A stretch of 64,000 bases of DNA from Nisaea acidiphila (lineage in GTDB: Bacteria; Pseudomonadota; Alphaproteobacteria; Thalassobaculales; Thalassobaculaceae): positions 2,204,501-2,268,500 of the forward strand of contig NZ_CP102480.1 of assembly GCF_024662015.1 (NCBI RefSeq). The letters run 5' to 3'. A program made the position numbers and the translations under genes. This document shows, piece by piece, positions 9,567-18,553 of the stretch; within the stretch, counting starts at the first letter, position 1, and each line of letters opens with the position of its first letter. The notes below the pieces were generated by a model. The model worked only from the letters and a program-made list of their open reading frames with translations, ran no database searches and was not told where the DNA came from.

Positions 9567-10952
9567 TTAGGGAGCGACGAACACACTCAGAAGAGTCACG
9601 CTGCCACTAAGTAGCAGAACCGAGAGAACAAGCCGCGCGGAATCCCGGATCGAGAGCACGCGGCTGCGGCGCAGCAGCACGGACTGCCCGCCGAGCATCA
9701 CATAAGACGCGACGATCACGCCCACCCCGACGCCTTCGAGCTCCGCAACCCGGAAGCCGATCACCGTGCCCGCCCAGAGCGTGGCGATCGCCAGCAGGTA
9801 GACCACCACGATCTCTCGGCTCGGCCGGGTCCGCGCCGACATCGCGATCGGCATCAGCCAGGAAGCCATGATCATCGGAATCCCGGCGACCAGAAAGATC
9901 TTCAGTGCCGGAACAGCCGCCGCATAGGCGCCGTAGACCAGCGGCACGATCAGTTTGGCGGTCAACACGCCGATGCTGGAGAGCACCGAAATGACCAGGG
10001 CGAGCTTCAGGGCGTCCCGGACCACGCGCGGCGAGAGCGCGAAAGGCTCGGCCGCATAAGCCTCGGCCGAGAGTTTCGGGTAATAGGCCTGTGCGATGGT
10101 CCCGAAAGTGCCGGCATAGAGACCGAGCACCGCCGCGGCGAAGGAAAACTGGCCATAGGTCTGCGGGTCGGCAAGGTCGGCGACGAACCAGCGGTTCGCC
10201 ATCATGAAGAAACTCCAGAGCGACACCGAGACGAAGAGCGGGAAGGCCGCGACGACCGTCCGGCCGACCCTCGGAAAGCTCGGACGATAGCGGATGTCGA
10301 GCGGGTCCCTCCGCAGCATGTTCGCCGCCACGCCGCCGAACCAGAGGATCAGCACGGAGAAACAGCCGGAGAGGCCGCCGAAAAAGAGACCGAGAACGCG
10401 CGGCACCGTCAGCCCGATCTGGGCGATGGCGTTGTTCGCGGTGAACTGGCTGTAATTCGAGAGCCCCCGGTAGAGCGCGAGGTGTCCCATGAGAATGAAG
10501 AGGACCCCGCCAGCCATGATCGCGAGCAATGTCGCCGGCATCGGCAACGGCACCTTGAAGGAATTGCGGAAGAGATAGGCCAGCAGAAGCGCCGATGAAA
10601 TGGCGACCACCGCGAGATAGAACCGGGTCCAGAGAATGCCCTGTATGCGTACGCCGGCGGGGCGTGTCATCCCGGCCTGCTTCATCCGCGCGGCGGTCCG
10701 GGTGATGAGCTGCGAGGTTCCGAGATCGAGCAGCCAGAGATACTGCACGAAAGTCGAGATCAGGATGAACTGCCCGAAGGAGACCGGCTCCATGAACCAG
10801 GGAATGAAGAGCCCGGTAGCGGCAACGCAGGCATTCACCGTCGGCACCACCAGCGCGTAGCTGCGCGGGCTTTCGAGAAAACGGGAGAGCGCTCCCGCCG
10901 CGGTCGGCAGGACCGGCGGCTCGGTACTTTGCCGTTCGCTGCCGCTCGTCAT
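9567..10952 (-). CDS. Polysaccharide flippase (Wzx/MOP superfamily)
   Basis: The 461-residue protein is hydrophobic almost throughout, with 12 or more predicted membrane helices beginning near residue 35 (YALVVPTVNACVAATGLFIP). Length and pattern match the oligosaccharide flippases of the MOP superfamily, which move undecaprenyl-linked repeat units across the inner membrane. A short cytoplasmic N-terminus precedes the first helix. It lies at the left edge of the exopolysaccharide locus and is divergent from the next gene with a 29-bp gap, so the two probably share a promoter region. A different lipid-linked cargo cannot be excluded from sequence, but the neighbouring Wzy-like, Wzc-like and OPX genes support the Wzx role. 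Confidence 0.8.
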   Translation of the reverse strand: MTSGSERQSTEPPVLPTAAGALSRFLESPRSYALVVPTVNACVAATGLFIPWFMEPVSFGQFILISTFVQYLWLLDLGTSQLITRTAARMKQAGMTRPAGVRIQGILWTRFYLAVVAISSALLLAYLFRNSFKVPLPMPATLLAIMAGGVLFILMGHLALYRGLSNYSQFTANNAIAQIGLTVPRVLGLFFGGLSGCFSVLILWFGGVAANMLRRDPLDIRYRPSFPRVGRTVVAAFPLFVSVSLWSFFMMANRWFVADLADPQTYGQFSFAAAVLGLYAGTFGTIAQAYYPKLSAEAYAAEPFALSPRVVRDALKLALVISVLSSIGVLTAKLIVPLVYGAYAAAVPALKIFLVAGIPMIMASWLMPIAMSARTRPSREIVVVYLLAIATLWAGTVIGFRVAELEGVGVGVIVASYVMLGGQSVLLRRSRVLSIRDSARLVLSVLLLSGSVTLLSVFVAP

Positions 10953-10981
10953 ATGCTGGCTCCGGGCAGGCGGCCGGCCGG

Positions 10982-11782
10982 ATGCTGGGAAACGGGGCGG
11001 ATCTTATGGAGTGCGACTGGGATCAGGGAATACCGGCCGCGCTCCGGATCGGCCGTATCGAAGGCACCGCGTTTGGAATTGAAACTGCCGACCGTCACTC
11101 TTTTTTCACCCTTGCCCCGGAACGATTTGGCGCCCGCATTATAGACGATCGCGCCGTCCTGATCGGCCCCGAAAACGGGCAGCGCGATCTCACCGTCGAG
11201 ATGGCAGAGGGATCCTGGACCGCGTCCATCGCATCGACGGTCGGCCCGAGCCGCCTCTCACTCGCTGCCTCGCTTACCACGCTTTCGCCCTCGTTTTTCC
11301 AGGATTTCGTTCTGCGCGCCGTTTTTTCTGCCTCCTCCTTCCACGAGGCCGAGATCGGCGGCGAGCGTTTCGCGCACGAAAACCGGAACCTTTATCATCA
11401 GCATGCGGTCCGCGAGGCAAAGCTCAGCGGGCCGAACGGCACGCTGACGGTCCGTGTGACCGGCGCAGCGGCGCGCTCCTGGTTCGACCAGTGGCTCTAT
11501 GTCCGCGATGCGCCGGAGGGGTGGGTCGTACATGCGCGGCTGCTGCCGCGGGAGCCCTATGCCAGGCTTTGGGTCCGCTGGTTCAACCGCTTCGGACGGA
11601 TCTCGCTGCCGGATGCCGCCAGCCGCGCCGTCCTCGCCGTGCCTTATTTCCGGGAGAAGCTTTGGTACGCGGCGGAACGCGGCGGAGCCGGCGCATTGCA
11701 ATTGCAGGCCAGCGGCCTTGCGGGCGTGCCGGCGGAAGAAACCCTCTCGCTCGCGATGGAACTCGATTTTGACATCCCCTGA
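10982..11782 (+). CDS. Hypothetical protein in the exopolysaccharide locus
   Basis: The 266-residue product is soluble-looking, with no signal peptide or membrane segment, and I do not recognise its family. It is rich in aromatic residues and alternating beta-type patterns, with motifs such as SWFDQWLYVRD and LWVRWFNRFGR near the middle. An alternative ATG at 11006, eight codons downstream, has a better purine-rich stretch (GGGGCGGA) and may be the true start. Its end overlaps the start of the next gene by 14 nt, so the two are translationally coupled and may act together. The position between a flippase and glycosyltransferases suggests a part in polysaccharide modification or turnover; this is inference from context only. 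Confidence 0.7.
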   Translation: MLGNGADLMECDWDQGIPAALRIGRIEGTAFGIETADRHSFFTLAPERFGARIIDDRAVLIGPENGQRDLTVEMAEGSWTASIASTVGPSRLSLAASLTTLSPSFFQDFVLRAVFSASSFHEAEIGGERFAHENRNLYHQHAVREAKLSGPNGTLTVRVTGAAARSWFDQWLYVRDAPEGWVVHARLLPREPYARLWVRWFNRFGRISLPDAASRAVLAVPYFREKLWYAAERGGAGALQLQASGLAGVPAEETLSLAMELDFDIP

Positions 11783-13373
11783 TTCCGGCCTTGCCTGCCG
11801 CCTCGAAACCCTCTCGCTCGGCATTGCCGAAGCGCTCGCCGGGCAATGCGACCGCCACCACGGTTTCGCGGAGACCGAGTTCTACGGCACTGCCTTTGCC
11901 TGCATGCTCTGGTGCCGCTGGCCGGATCGCTTCGCCGCCGATCTTGAAGCCGGGCTGATGCGCCTGAAACAGCAGGACAAGCGCGCAAGAATCGGGCTCT
12001 GGGAGAACCCGTTCCACTGGGAGTTCGTAAGATTCGCACTTGCCGACCTGTTCCGCCACGGTTCGGTGGCCGCGTTCCATGGCAGCGACGAGGTTCTCGA
12101 GAAGCCGGCCTTCGTCGGCACGCGCGTGGCGAACTGGATGCTGCTCAGAAGCACGGCGCGAATCGCCGAGGGGCGCGGCACCTGGCTCGGACGGCTGGAG
12201 CGCCGGGTCGCGCTCTCGGTCTATCAGCAGCCTGGCGGCTTCATCGAGGATCAGCGCGGCGCGCCGACACAGCAATATCATGCCTTCATGACCGCCCTGC
12301 TCGGCTATCAGATCGTCGTCCTCGGCGAGGACTCCGCGTTCCTGCACACACGCTTCGAGACAGCGCTCACAGCATTGCAGCGCACAGCCCTGCATGACGG
12401 AGAGGTCAACGCCATCGGCCGCGGCCAGTTCCAGAGCTTCGGCTATGCGGCATCCATTCTCGCCCTCGCCTACGGACTCCGGCTCGGGCTTGCGGCCGAA
12501 GGGGCGCAAACCCTGCTGGAACTTGTGCTCCAGCGACTTGAGCGGTCGGTCGCGGCGGATGGAGCGCTGCCCCTGATGCTCATTGAGGCTGCGGGCGCGC
12601 CCGGCACACCGCCGGTGCATCCACATCAGAGCCGTATCGGCTGGCATTCCTACAATAACGGACCCGACTATCTCGCCTTCACCGGCGCGGCACTCAAGCT
12701 GGCCGCCGAGCAATTGACCGGCATGACCCTATCGTCACGGCCGTTGTCGCCACCGGAGCAAGACACGCTCTCGGACGGAATACGGGCGGTTCGAACTCCG
12801 GTATGGTCGGCGATCCTCACCCTGCCGCATGCGGGCCTGACGGCGGCGCAACCGCTCCCCTACATCGTCTTGCCATCTGGGGCGCGCCCGCTTCCGGCTT
12901 ATGGGGGCGAAACCCTGCCGGAAAGCATCTACACCGCTCTCGCCCAGCCATTGCCGGTTCTCGAGGCGCCGCCCGGAACGTTCCGCACCCTCTTCGGCGG
13001 CGCGCTCTTCCGCTGGGACGGACCTGACAAGATCGTCGGCGAGGGCACGTCGTTCCGCTTCGAGCGCCGTTTCGATTTCACCGACGACATGATCACCATC
13101 GAAGACGCGCTGATCCTGAACCAGCCGGACCCGGAGATGCGCCTCCACCTCCCTTGGCTGCCAATGCCGGACGGCTGCGATGCGACCGACAATGGAACGG
13201 TCTTCAAGCTGGACGGCGCGCGTCTCGAGAGCGATCTACCGCTGACGCCGGTGGAAACGGCGGGGAGGCAATACGGCATGTCGGGCGCACTTCGGATTTG
13301 GTCGCACGCCACGGCGGCGCCAAGCGGCGGAGACGTCGCGCGGGCCGCCTATAGGGTCAGACTCACCCCTTGA
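11769..13373 (+). CDS. Putative alpha/alpha-toroid polysaccharide lyase-like protein
   Basis: About 534 residues. The TTG at 11769 is proposed as start because it lies about 8 nt after GATGGAA and gives a 14-nt overlap with the preceding gene; upstream in-frame starts would lie deep inside that gene. The N-terminal two-thirds are helical with motifs of the kind found in alginate- and heparinase-type lyases: HGFAETEFYG near the start, GGFIEDQRGAPTQQYH, DGEVNAIGRGQF, and SRIGWHSYNNGPDYLAF. The last third looks like a beta-sandwich (GTSFRFERRFDFTDDMITIE). No signal peptide is seen, which is odd for a secreted lyase. The family assignment is by resemblance, not by a verified catalytic residue set. 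The 3' end overlaps the converging methyltransferase gene by 11 bp. Confidence 0.6.
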   Translation: MTSPDSGLACRLETLSLGIAEALAGQCDRHHGFAETEFYGTAFACMLWCRWPDRFAADLEAGLMRLKQQDKRARIGLWENPFHWEFVRFALADLFRHGSVAAFHGSDEVLEKPAFVGTRVANWMLLRSTARIAEGRGTWLGRLERRVALSVYQQPGGFIEDQRGAPTQQYHAFMTALLGYQIVVLGEDSAFLHTRFETALTALQRTALHDGEVNAIGRGQFQSFGYAASILALAYGLRLGLAAEGAQTLLELVLQRLERSVAADGALPLMLIEAAGAPGTPPVHPHQSRIGWHSYNNGPDYLAFTGAALKLAAEQLTGMTLSSRPLSPPEQDTLSDGIRAVRTPVWSAILTLPHAGLTAAQPLPYIVLPSGARPLPAYGGETLPESIYTALAQPLPVLEAPPGTFRTLFGGALFRWDGPDKIVGEGTSFRFERRFDFTDDMITIEDALILNQPDPEMRLHLPWLPMPDGCDATDNGTVFKLDGARLESDLPLTPVETAGRQYGMSGALRIWSHATAAPSGGDVARAAYRVRLTP

Positions 13374-14004
13374 CCCCGTCCACCAGCAGCGACAGATGGG
13401 AGGAGGGAAAGCTCTTGTCCGGCGTGCCGTGACGGCGGCTACGATGGATATGCCCGCGCTCAGCGGGCCACGCCTCTTCATGGAACCGGCCGCCCGCGTC
13501 GAACCACTCTCCCGGCTCCACCTCGAACCCGGCTCCGGCAAGCGCCGCGCTCAGGCTTTCAATTGTGAACAGCTGCTTGTGGTCGTCGGCGCCTGGACCG
13601 ATGCCCCCCGGCTCCACGTTGCGGATATAGTCCGGGTCCGGATTGTGCCCGTCCGGCACCGCGATCCGGATCGTGCCCCCAGGCTTCAGATAGCGATAGG
13701 CATTCGCCAGCACCTTCGGGATCAGATCCGGCGGAATATGTTCGAAGACATGCTCGGCCAGCAGCCGCTCGACCCGGTTCTCCCCGCCGACCAGATCCGC
13801 CCATACGGCCGGGTCGGTCGCATCGAAGAAGCCGATGTCGGAGCCGAGCCAGTCCGGCTCCGGAGCGGCGCCGCCGAGGACGATCTTCAACGGCCGTCCG
13901 TCCCTGGCCGCGCGGCGCAGACGGCGTTCCGCCGCCCGGTCCCGCAGTGGCCGGAGCAGAAGCTCGGAAATTTTCCGTCTCAGGTCCATCCTGCTCACGT
14001 TCAT
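13363..14004 (-). CDS. SAM-dependent methyltransferase (class I)
   Basis: 213 residues. Instead of the usual glycine-rich loop it has LKIVLGGAAPEPDWLGSDI near residue 40 and an acidic residue after a beta strand, followed by EHVFEHIPPD and LKPGGTIRIAVPD. These are the motifs of the predicted methyltransferases of the COG4627 type that are common in lipopolysaccharide and capsule loci. It probably methylates a sugar or related intermediate in the polysaccharide pathway; the substrate cannot be deduced. It is transcribed alone on the minus strand, divergent from the glycosyltransferase operon with a 133-bp gap, and overlaps the 3' end of the converging lyase-like gene. Confidence 0.78.
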   Translation of the reverse strand: MNVSRMDLRRKISELLLRPLRDRAAERRLRRAARDGRPLKIVLGGAAPEPDWLGSDIGFFDATDPAVWADLVGGENRVERLLAEHVFEHIPPDLIPKVLANAYRYLKPGGTIRIAVPDGHNPDPDYIRNVEPGGIGPGADDHKQLFTIESLSAALAGAGFEVEPGEWFDAGGRFHEEAWPAERGHIHRSRRHGTPDKSFPSSHLSLLVDGVKG

Positions 14005-14137
14005 TTAACCATTACGCACAAGAATACGGCGCAAGCGGTTGCGAAATCACGATTAAGTCACCTCGGCGCACGATATACGAGCCGCAGTGGATCTGATAGG
14101 TTAATCGCTCCCGATTCGCACGCTCTGCAGAGGATCC

Positions 14138-14959
14138 ATGCCGGCGGACGCGCCCCCGACCGTCTCCGTTGTGACAACCGCCTACCAGGCCGAGCGCCAT
14201 GTCGCCCGGGCCCTGCGTTCGGCGGCGGCGATGGCCGGCGGCTGGCCGGTCGAGATTCTGCTGTTCGATGACGGCTCCACCGACGGAACGGCGGAGACGG
14301 CGGACCGCGTCGCGGACGAAATACCGGAAATCTCGGTGATCCGCGGTGGGCGATGCGGCCGGGCCGCCGCTCTCAACCGTGCCGTTTCGGCGGCGCGCGG
14401 ACGCTACGTCGCGATCCTGGACGCGGACGACATTGCACTTCCGAACCGGCTGACCGCCACGCTGCCGATGCTGGAAACCGGCTTCGGGCTGGCCATGACC
14501 TGCTCCGAGGCGCTGGTCTTCGAAGGTACCGCGCCCGCTTCGCCGGCTGGCGACCTGACCCGTACCGAAGAGCACGATGTCAGCCCGGCGGCACTTTACG
14601 TTTCCAACCGCCTCGTGCATTCCACCGTGCTGTTCCGGCGGGACGCCTGGGAAGCGGCGGGCGGCTATGACGAGCAACTCGATGTCTGCGTCGATTACAG
14701 TTTCTATTTCCGCCTGCTTCGGGTCGGCGGCATCCGGCAGAGCAGCGCCGTGACCTGTCTTCGCCAGCGACGCGGTGACAGCTATTTCGCAGAGAAATCC
14801 CATCGCAGCTATACCGACGCCCTCGCGCGGATCCGCGCCGAGGCGCGGGCCACACTGCCGATCCCGCTCTGGGCCCAGCTCGCCGCGACGGCACAAAACG
14901 CCAAACTCGGCGCCGAAGCGCTCGCACATTATTTCCACCCCCGGCGCGGAGCGGCCTGA
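14138..14959 (+). CDS. Glycosyltransferase family 2
   Basis: 273 residues with a GT-A fold: VSVVTTAYQAERHVARAL at the N-terminus, LFDDGSTDGT, and the metal-binding ILDADDIALPNRL motif near residue 95. There are no membrane helices, so it is expected to be cytosolic and to add a sugar to the undecaprenyl-linked repeat unit. The ATG at 14138 follows AGAGGA by a few bases. It opens a six-gene forward operon with very short gaps or ATGA overlaps that runs to 20237. Donor and acceptor are not predictable. Confidence 0.85.
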   Translation: MPADAPPTVSVVTTAYQAERHVARALRSAAAMAGGWPVEILLFDDGSTDGTAETADRVADEIPEISVIRGGRCGRAAALNRAVSAARGRYVAILDADDIALPNRLTATLPMLETGFGLAMTCSEALVFEGTAPASPAGDLTRTEEHDVSPAALYVSNRLVHSTVLFRRDAWEAAGGYDEQLDVCVDYSFYFRLLRVGGIRQSSAVTCLRQRRGDSYFAEKSHRSYTDALARIRAEARATLPIPLWAQLAATAQNAKLGAEALAHYFHPRRGAA

Positions 14960-14962
14960 ACG

Positions 14963-16264
14963 ATGCGAAACGAGAGGCCGGAGTCCCCCGAAACCGGGCA
15001 GGAGCTGCAGCCGCATATCCGCGGCGCGCTCTACCGCAGCGCCATGGAGACCCGTCGTCTCGGCCATGCGGCACCGCTGAGCGTCTCGCTGCTGATGACC
15101 ATCATTTTCGCCCAGGCCCTGGTGACGATCCCGGCGCAGTTCCGGGTGATCCCGGCCATATCCCTGGGCGGTTTCCTATCGCTGCTCTTCGTCCTGCTGC
15201 TGGTGATGCATTTCCTCATGCGGCCTTACGTGGTCAAGGAGGCGCGATGGCCGGTTTTCATGTTCCTGCTCTTCATCGCCTGGATCGCCTACGGCTTCAT
15301 TTTCTACCGGCTGACCGTGCCGGGGCTGCAGAATACCGTCATCATCATCTCCAGCATCCTCTCCTTCGTCGTCGCCGCTCAGGTCGCCAAGAGCATCCGT
15401 GCACCGACCCGCTCCATCGTCCGCGCCGTGCTGATCGCGATCTGGATCCCGGCGGTGATCTACGTGTTGGCGATTCCGGTACTCGGTTTCGGCCATACCC
15501 AGATCTTCGCGCCGCGCTCACTCGCCGGTTTCCTGCTGATCGGGATCGCGATCCATTGCGGTTTCTGGCGGCACGGCTCGCGCGGCGATCTCTGGCTTGC
15601 GCTGTTTCTCTACGCGGTGGTGGTGCTGTCGCTCTCCCGCGCCGCGATGGGCATGGGTCTCGGCGTCTTCATCCTGGCGCAGATGCGGCTGAACAGCTTC
15701 GCGGGCTGGCTCCGCCTCACCGCCATTCTCGCCGCCGCGGTCGGTCTTGCCGCCATTCTGCTGTTGAACTTCGAGCCGCTGAAACAGCGCTTCTTCTCGG
15801 GCGATCTCTCGGCCTCTGTCGGCGGCGTGCAGATCAACACCATGGGCCGCGTCGCTGCCTGGACGACCGTGATCAACTCCGCCCTCGAGGCCCCGATCGT
15901 CGGCAAGGGGCCGGCCTCCAGCACCGAGGCACTCGCCAACCTGCATGCCGGGATCGAACACCCGCACAACGACTATCTCAGGATCTGGCACGATTACGGC
16001 GTGATCGGCGTGGTTCTCTGGTTCGGCGCCTTCGGGACCATGATGGTCGCCTGCCGGCGCCAATATAAGCGCTTCCAGCAATGGGGTGCGCGCGAGACCT
16101 CGCTCGGCGCCGCGACATATCTGGCGCAGATCACCCTGCTCGCCCTGATGCTGACGGACAATGTGCTGATCTATTTTTACAATATGGTTCCCATCTTCAT
16201 CCTCTCGGGCCTGGTGCTCGGATCGCTGCCCTATGCCCCGCTGCTCCGTCGCCCTGCTGGTTAA
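14963..16264 (+). CDS. O-antigen ligase/polymerase family protein (Wzy-like)
   Basis: 433 residues with about ten or more membrane helices starting near residue 40. A large periplasmic loop in the C-terminal half contains the Wzy_C-type motif IEHPHNDYLRIWHDYG. Both O-antigen ligases (WaaL) and repeat-unit polymerases (Wzy) share this domain. The co-located flippase, chain-length co-polymerase and OPX export gene favour a polymerase here, but ligase activity cannot be excluded. Translation starts 3 nt after the upstream stop, and the gene overlaps the next start by 32 nt. Confidence 0.8.
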   Translation: MRNERPESPETGQELQPHIRGALYRSAMETRRLGHAAPLSVSLLMTIIFAQALVTIPAQFRVIPAISLGGFLSLLFVLLLVMHFLMRPYVVKEARWPVFMFLLFIAWIAYGFIFYRLTVPGLQNTVIIISSILSFVVAAQVAKSIRAPTRSIVRAVLIAIWIPAVIYVLAIPVLGFGHTQIFAPRSLAGFLLIGIAIHCGFWRHGSRGDLWLALFLYAVVVLSLSRAAMGMGLGVFILAQMRLNSFAGWLRLTAILAAAVGLAAILLLNFEPLKQRFFSGDLSASVGGVQINTMGRVAAWTTVINSALEAPIVGKGPASSTEALANLHAGIEHPHNDYLRIWHDYGVIGVVLWFGAFGTMMVACRRQYKRFQQWGARETSLGAATYLAQITLLALMLTDNVLIYFYNMVPIFILSGLVLGSLPYAPLLRRPAG

Positions 16265-17384
16265 TTTCGTCCCGCCCTACCGCGTCGCCCTTTTCAGGGC
16301 GCTGGAGCGGGAGGTGCGCCGGCTGACCGTGCTGGTCTCGACGGAGATGGAGGCGGACCGGCCGTGGCAGGCGGAGACGGCGGGGCTCGATATCCGCCGC
16401 ATCCGATCCTTCGCGCTGCCGTACCGGCGCCACCACCCGGACGGGTTTTCCGAAGCATTGACGATCCATTTCTCCTGGGACCTGCTGCCGCGCCTTGCCA
16501 GCCTTGGCCCGGACGTGGTGATCAGCAGCGAGTTCGGCTTGCGCAGCCTGCAGGCGGGGTTCTACCGGTGGCTCGCCCCACTCTTCGGCCGTCGCACGCG
16601 TCTGCTGGTCTGGGCCACGGTTTCGGAGCAGACGGAACGCGGACGCGGCGGCCTGCGCATGGGGCTCCGGCGTCTGATCGCCCGGATGGCGGACGGGGCG
16701 GTCACCAACGGCGCTTCCGGCGCACGCTATCTGGAAAGCATCGGCTTCGTACCGAAACGCATCTTCCAGATCCATCAATCGACCGATCTCGAACGGTTCG
16801 ACGCCCTCCCGCCAGCGGCGCCAGGCCCGGATGGAACGATTCGGCTTGTTTCGGTCGGCAGCCTGATCCCCCGCAAGGGGCTGATGCCGTTTCTGGAGCG
16901 CCTCGCCGCCTGGTGCCGGGCCCATCCGGAACGGAGGTTGCACTGGCGCCTCGTCGGCGACGGCCCGGAACGGGCGAAGCTCGAGGCTGCCGAACTGCCG
17001 GCGAACCTCGAAATCGAACTGGCCGGAAACCGCGACTATGGGGCGGTGCCAGACCTGCTTACGGACCGGGACCTTTTCGTCTTTCCGACTCTCGCCGACG
17101 AATGGGGACTGGTGGTGAACGAGGCCATGGCGGCGGGTCTTCCGGTGTTCGGAAGCCACCTCGCCCAGGCGGCGGAGGAAATGATCGCGGAGGGCGAGAA
17201 CGGCTGGCTGTTCGATCCGACCGACGGAGATGGCACGGACGCCGCACTCACCCTCGCGCTCGGCACGGATGCGCCGGCACGCGCCGCAATGTCGGAGGCG
17301 GCGCGGAAGACCGCGCGCCTGTTCTCTCACGAGAACACGCTCCGGCGCATGACAGCCGCCATTGACGGGGTGTGGGACCGATGA
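16233..17384 (+). CDS. GT-B glycosyltransferase (family 4/1 type)
   Basis: 383 residues. The N-terminal Rossmann domain opens VALLVNFVPPYRVALFRAL. The C-terminal domain has IRLVSVGSLIPRKG, LVGDGPERAKLE and VFPTLADEWGLVVNEAMA, the donor-sugar-binding E(x)7E-type region of GT4 enzymes. It probably transfers an activated sugar on the cytosolic face of the inner membrane. The start overlaps the preceding membrane-protein gene by 32 nt, and its stop overlaps the next start in ATGA, indicating coupled translation. Confidence 0.82.
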   Translation: MPRCSVALLVNFVPPYRVALFRALEREVRRLTVLVSTEMEADRPWQAETAGLDIRRIRSFALPYRRHHPDGFSEALTIHFSWDLLPRLASLGPDVVISSEFGLRSLQAGFYRWLAPLFGRRTRLLVWATVSEQTERGRGGLRMGLRRLIARMADGAVTNGASGARYLESIGFVPKRIFQIHQSTDLERFDALPPAAPGPDGTIRLVSVGSLIPRKGLMPFLERLAAWCRAHPERRLHWRLVGDGPERAKLEAAELPANLEIELAGNRDYGAVPDLLTDRDLFVFPTLADEWGLVVNEAMAAGLPVFGSHLAQAAEEMIAEGENGWLFDPTDGDGTDAALTLALGTDAPARAAMSEAARKTARLFSHENTLRRMTAAIDGVWDR

Positions 17385-18553
17385 GGGTGCTCTTCGCCCA
17401 TTGCCATTATAAGCAGCACGGCGGGGAAGACCGCGTGGTCGAGGCCGAAATCGCGGCGCTTCGTACTGCGGGGCATGAAGCCGTTCTTCTGGAGCGCGAC
17501 AACCGTTCTATCCGCAGCACCTGGGACGCGGCGCGCACCGCCTGGGAGCTGCCGGGGACGGAAAAGCTCCGCGCCGGGCTGCGTGAAGAGATCGCGGACG
17601 CCGCGCCCGACATCGTCCATGCCCACAACATCTTCCCGCTGATCACCCCGTCGCTTTACGACGCAGCCGGGGATCTCGGCATCCCGGTGGTCCAGACGCT
17701 GCACAATTACCGCAATATCTGCGCTTCGGCCCTGCTGATGCGGGACGGGCGGATCTGCGAGGATTGCGTCGGCGCCAGCCCCTATCGGGCGGTTCTGCAC
17801 CGCTGCTACCGGAACTCCGTTCCCGGCTCCCTCGCGCTTGCCCGCATGATCGACCTGCATCGCCGGCGCGGCACCTGGAAGCACGCGGTCGGACGCTTCA
17901 TCGCTCTGACGGAGTTTTCCCGCGGCCGCTTCGTCGCCGGCGGATTGCCCGCGGACAGGATCTCCGTGATCGGAAACAGCCCCGGCCCCGCCTTCGCCGC
18001 AGCGCCGGATGACGGGCCGCGCGAAGGCGCGCTCTTTGTCGGACGGCTCTCGGAGGAAAAGGGCATCGCTGCCCTCCTGGACATCTGGCGCACGGACTGG
18101 CCGCCGCTCCGTGTGATCGGTGACGGACCGGACCGTCCGGCCCTCGACAGGGCGGCGGCGGAAGGCCGGGCGGTCGCGCTCGGAACGCTGGGAGCGAGCG
18201 AAATCGCGGCCGAAATGCACCGCGCCGCGCTGTGCGTTTTGCCGTCCCGCTGCTACGAGAATTTCCCGATGACGCTGGCCGAGGCGTTCGCCGCAGGTCT
18301 GCCGGTCGCCGCCTCCCGTATCGGCGCGCTCGGCGAACTGGTCGAAGATGGAAAGACAGGCTGCAGCTTCGATCCGTTCGACGCCGCCGACACGGAACGC
18401 GTGATCGGGCGAGCGCTCTCCGATCCGGCCCGTCTGAGACGATGGGGCAAGGCGGCACGGCAACACTACGAGGAAAGCCTGAGCTCGGATCGGAACACCG
18501 CCGCGAAACTCGCGCTTTACGAAGAGCTGATTTCCGCGAGGGCCGCGGCATGA
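17381..18553 (+). CDS. Glycosyltransferase family 4
   Basis: 390 residues from the ATG at 17381, which overlaps the upstream stop as ATGA; a GTG 9 nt upstream is less likely. N-terminal motifs RVLFAHCHYKQHGGEDRVV and VHAHNIFPLITPSLY, and C-terminal GALFVGRLSEEKGIAALL, VIGDGPDRPALDRAA and PSRCYENFPMTLAEAFA, are classic GT4 (GT-B fold) signatures. A cysteine pair near residue 125 (RDGRICEDCVGASPYR) is of the type seen in a subgroup of these enzymes. It is cytosolic and probably extends the repeat unit. Confidence 0.86.
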   Translation: MRVLFAHCHYKQHGGEDRVVEAEIAALRTAGHEAVLLERDNRSIRSTWDAARTAWELPGTEKLRAGLREEIADAAPDIVHAHNIFPLITPSLYDAAGDLGIPVVQTLHNYRNICASALLMRDGRICEDCVGASPYRAVLHRCYRNSVPGSLALARMIDLHRRRGTWKHAVGRFIALTEFSRGRFVAGGLPADRISVIGNSPGPAFAAAPDDGPREGALFVGRLSEEKGIAALLDIWRTDWPPLRVIGDGPDRPALDRAAAEGRAVALGTLGASEIAAEMHRAALCVLPSRCYENFPMTLAEAFAAGLPVAASRIGALGELVEDGKTGCSFDPFDAADTERVIGRALSDPARLRRWGKAARQHYEESLSSDRNTAAKLALYEELISARAAA

